Of a DNA stretch of 16,852 bases, positions 15,242 through 16,852 are shown piece after piece. Location of the stretch: assembly GCA_030643455.1 (NCBI GenBank), contig DAOWLV010000017.1, forward strand, positions 1-16,852, written 5' to 3'. Below the pieces are notes generated by a model. That model was not told the origin of the DNA and made no database searches. It saw only the letters and a list, made by a program, of their open reading frames with translations. Position 1 is the first letter of the stretch, and every line of letters starts with the position of its first letter. Made by a program: the position numbers and the translations under genes. Source of the stretch: Candidatus Krumholzibacteriia bacterium. GTDB lineage: Bacteria > Krumholzibacteriota > Krumholzibacteriia > LZORAL124-64-63.

Positions 15242-16705
15242 TCAAGCGGCTTTGGGTTTCGGCTTGGCGTTCCACAGCCGCAGCGCCAGCACGAAACCGA
15301 TCAGGGCAAAGGGAATCATGGCGATGGGCCAGGCATTCCAGTTCGCGGGATCTGTGGCCGCGCCGATGATGTTCCCGGCTGCGTCGAGCTCTTCCTTGGG
15401 CAGGACGATGGCGTAGGTGAACGACATCACTGCCGTGCCAAGGTAGACAAACCCGTCGATGATTCCCACCGCGATGCCCACATTCTTCGATCCACCGAAG
15501 TCCATGCTCGCGGTGCCCGAGAGCATGCCGTGCACGCCGATCACCGCCATGGACATCAGGACGACCAGCCATCCCACCAGGGGGGTGGAATAGGTGAAGG
15601 TCAACACGACCGCGCCAACCACCATGAACCCGTAAAGGATTCCCGCCACGGGGCCTCGCCGCGACTGGAAAACGTGGTCGCTGAGGGTCCCGGCGAACAA
15701 GCCGCCGAAAATGCCCGCGAAAAACAGCAGCAGACCCCAGTTGTCAAAGACGAAACTGGATTCCAGACCCAGCGCCCCATCGGTTTGTTTGGCGAAGGTC
15801 CGGAACCACTGCATGATGGCCTGGCGCAGGAATCCGCTGCAGAACTCCACCCCGGCGATGGTCATGATGATGGGATTGGTGAGCATCATCTTGAACACCT
15901 TGACCGCCCCGAGGCGCGGCCCGTCGTCACCGCTGGTGGCGTCGCCCGTATTGAAATTCGTCAGGCCCGCTTCGGCGGGGGTATTGCGAACGACCCGGAA
16001 GTCGATGAACCAGAACACGGCCAGCAGGATCGTCGGCACCAGGAAGACCCACTCCAGCCCGAAATTGTTCAGGATCCTGTAGCCAACGTCAAAGGCCAGG
16101 AAAATACCCAGGGAAATCAGGATGCCGAAGATGGCCCCGAACACCCCCCGCTCGCGCACGTGGAACCAGGGCGCGTTCACCTTGACGATGGCCACCGCAC
16201 CGAAACTCTGGAAGTACATGTTCACGGCGTAGAGGATGGAAAACACGACGACGAAGTTCGCGCTGAGATATTCGTAAAGGGGTCCCTCGTGAAGCAGGGA
16301 GAGTGAACACAACCCCATCAACAGGTTGGCGATCAGGGCACCGCCGGAGCCCAGCAGGATCGAGAACCGGCCGCCCTTGCGATCGGTCAACGGACCGTTG
16401 ATCAGGAAGGAGAACCCGTAGACCACGGTGCCCACGCCGAAGATGATGCCGAAGGCGTCGTTGCCCATCAACGGACCGCCGGACGCGTCCTGCATGCTCT
16501 CGAAGGCGAACTTGCTGACCTTCAGGTTGTAGCGCCCCATGTAGAGGAGGGCGTAGGTCAGCCCCAGCGGCAGCCAGTTCTGGATCCTCCGGCGCATGTA
16601 GGCGTCATTGTGACCGACATCCACCTTGGGCAGGAACTTCAGCACCAGGGTGACGACGATCAGGCCCCCGATGATGGGGAGAAAATCAATGATCCAGGCG
16701 GGCAT
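15242..16705 (-). CDS. MFS transporter of the organophosphate:phosphate antiporter (GlpT/UhpT-like) family
   Basis: An inner-membrane transporter of about 487-491 residues. LGLTYALLYMGRYNL aligns with the GlpT first-helix region; its Arg (residue 62, counted from the ATG at 16717) sits where GlpT has the phosphate-binding Arg45. EFCSGFLRQAIMQW has Arg298 where GlpT has Arg269. FLINGPLTDRKGGR is the MFS loop 2-3 motif, and WFHVRERGVFG and NTPAEAGL match other family positions. The GlpT substrate-site His165 is not kept (Ile/Leu region), so the substrate may differ from glycerol-3-phosphate. An extra hydrophobic helix (about 8-30) precedes the canonical twelve. An ATG at 16717 is in frame, but only the ATG at 16705 has a good ribosome site (GGAG at 16712-16715, 6 bases away), so I placed the start there. 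The TonB receptor starts 10 bases downstream. Confidence 0.88.
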   Translation of the reverse strand: MPAWIIDFLPIIGGLIVVTLVLKFLPKVDVGHNDAYMRRRIQNWLPLGLTYALLYMGRYNLKVSKFAFESMQDASGGPLMGNDAFGIIFGVGTVVYGFSFLINGPLTDRKGGRFSILLGSGGALIANLLMGLCSLSLLHEGPLYEYLSANFVVVFSILYAVNMYFQSFGAVAIVKVNAPWFHVRERGVFGAIFGILISLGIFLAFDVGYRILNNFGLEWVFLVPTILLAVFWFIDFRVVRNTPAEAGLTNFNTGDATSGDDGPRLGAVKVFKMMLTNPIIMTIAGVEFCSGFLRQAIMQWFRTFAKQTDGALGLESSFVFDNWGLLLFFAGIFGGLFAGTLSDHVFQSRRGPVAGILYGFMVVGAVVLTFTYSTPLVGWLVVLMSMAVIGVHGMLSGTASMDFGGSKNVGIAVGIIDGFVYLGTAVMSFTYAIVLPKEELDAAGNIIGAATDPANWNAWPIAMIPFALIGFVLALRLWNAKPKPKAA

Positions 16706-16711
16706 GGAATG

Positions 16712-16715
16712 CTCC
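16712..16715 (-). promoter_or_regulatory. Ribosome binding site favouring the 16705 start of the MFS gene
   Basis: GGAG with a 6-base spacer before ATG at 16705 on the minus strand. The upstream in-frame ATG at 16717 overlaps this GGAG and has no purine-rich site of its own. Confidence 0.5.
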
Positions 16716-16795
16716 ATCGGTTACAGGAATCCAGCGGGTTGATTGCGGGCCATGATACCCGCAGCGGGGGGTCCGCACCAGATCAATTCGGTTTG

Positions 16796-16852
16796 TCAAC
16801 CCTGCCGGCGAATCACCACCAGCGTGATGTCGTCCGACTGGGCCACGCCCGA
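16796..16852 (-). CDS. C-terminal end of a PP2C/SpoIIE-type protein phosphatase (partial)
   Basis: Only 18 codons and the TGA stop (16796-16798) are inside the window; the gene continues beyond the right edge. The visible end reads SGVAQSDDITLVVIRRQG. The DDITLVVIR motif is the terminal metal-binding Asp and last strand of PP2C-like serine phosphatases, especially the RsbU/SpoIIE type that regulate anti-sigma or partner-switch systems. The assignment rests on this short motif. About 80 bases separate the stop from the MFS gene on the same strand; they contain a GC-rich CCCGCTGCGGG stretch without a T-run. Confidence 0.65.
   Translation of the reverse strand, partial: SGVAQSDDITLVVIRRQG

Noticed and set aside
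14837..16306. A 489-codon open frame on the plus strand, opposite the MFS gene and part of the receptor
   Set aside because: It spans two real genes on the other strand and reads as low-complexity charged sequence without family motifs.

Overview
The window is 16,852 bases from a mostly GC-rich bacterial chromosome. The two secreted proteins at the left end both finish with a PNPFNP-type C-terminal module (FlgD-like / type IX sorting-like). Such modules are common in the Fibrobacteres-Chlorobi-Bacteroidetes (FCB) superphylum and in GC-rich relatives such as Eisenbacteria-, Krumholzibacteria- and Latescibacteria-like lineages. A TonB-dependent receptor shows that the cell has an outer membrane. 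The phylum placement is inference from style, not proof.

Layout. (1) 10-3521, plus strand: two adjacent secreted proteins. The first is a large FN3/Ig-like protein with an internal dockerin-like pair and a cohesin-like domain. The second is a small cohesin-like protein. Both end in the same sorting-type module. (2) 3538-6847, minus strand: housekeeping genes aroA (EPSP synthase), tyrS (tyrosyl-tRNA synthetase) and a small DinB/ClbS-like protein. aroA appears to start at a CTG codon behind a perfect GGAGGT. (3) 6938-8808, plus strand: a MATE-family efflux transporter followed by a small four-helix membrane protein, probably one transcription unit. (4) 8886-13185: a visibly AT-richer block. It holds an SGNH-type esterase on the minus strand and, divergently, a three-gene cassette: GtrA-like flippase, DPM1/GtrB-like polyprenyl-phosphate glycosyltransferase, and GT-C membrane glycosyltransferase. 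(5) 13273-16717, minus strand: an organophosphate:phosphate-antiporter-type MFS transporter followed 10 bases later by a TonB-dependent receptor. (6) 16796-16852, minus strand: the last 18 codons and stop of a gene whose ending matches PP2C/SpoIIE-type phosphatases.

How the genes work together. The block at 8886-13185 has the architecture of glycan-modification (gtrABC-like) loci. A sugar is loaded onto undecaprenyl phosphate on the cytoplasmic side (GT2), flipped (GtrA) and transferred outside the membrane (GT-C). The neighbouring SGNH protein could add or remove acyl groups. Its base composition contrasts with both flanks, which suggests horizontal acquisition. The MFS/TonB-receptor pair looks like a coupled outer-plus-inner-membrane import system, possibly for a phosphorylated compound.

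I found no tRNA or rRNA, CRISPR array, insertion sequence, transposase or phage structural gene. The observations most worth following are the gtr-like cassette with its dyad-rich divergent control region, the dockerin/cohesin-like secreted pair, the OPA-transporter/TonB-receptor pairing, and the non-canonical aroA start.
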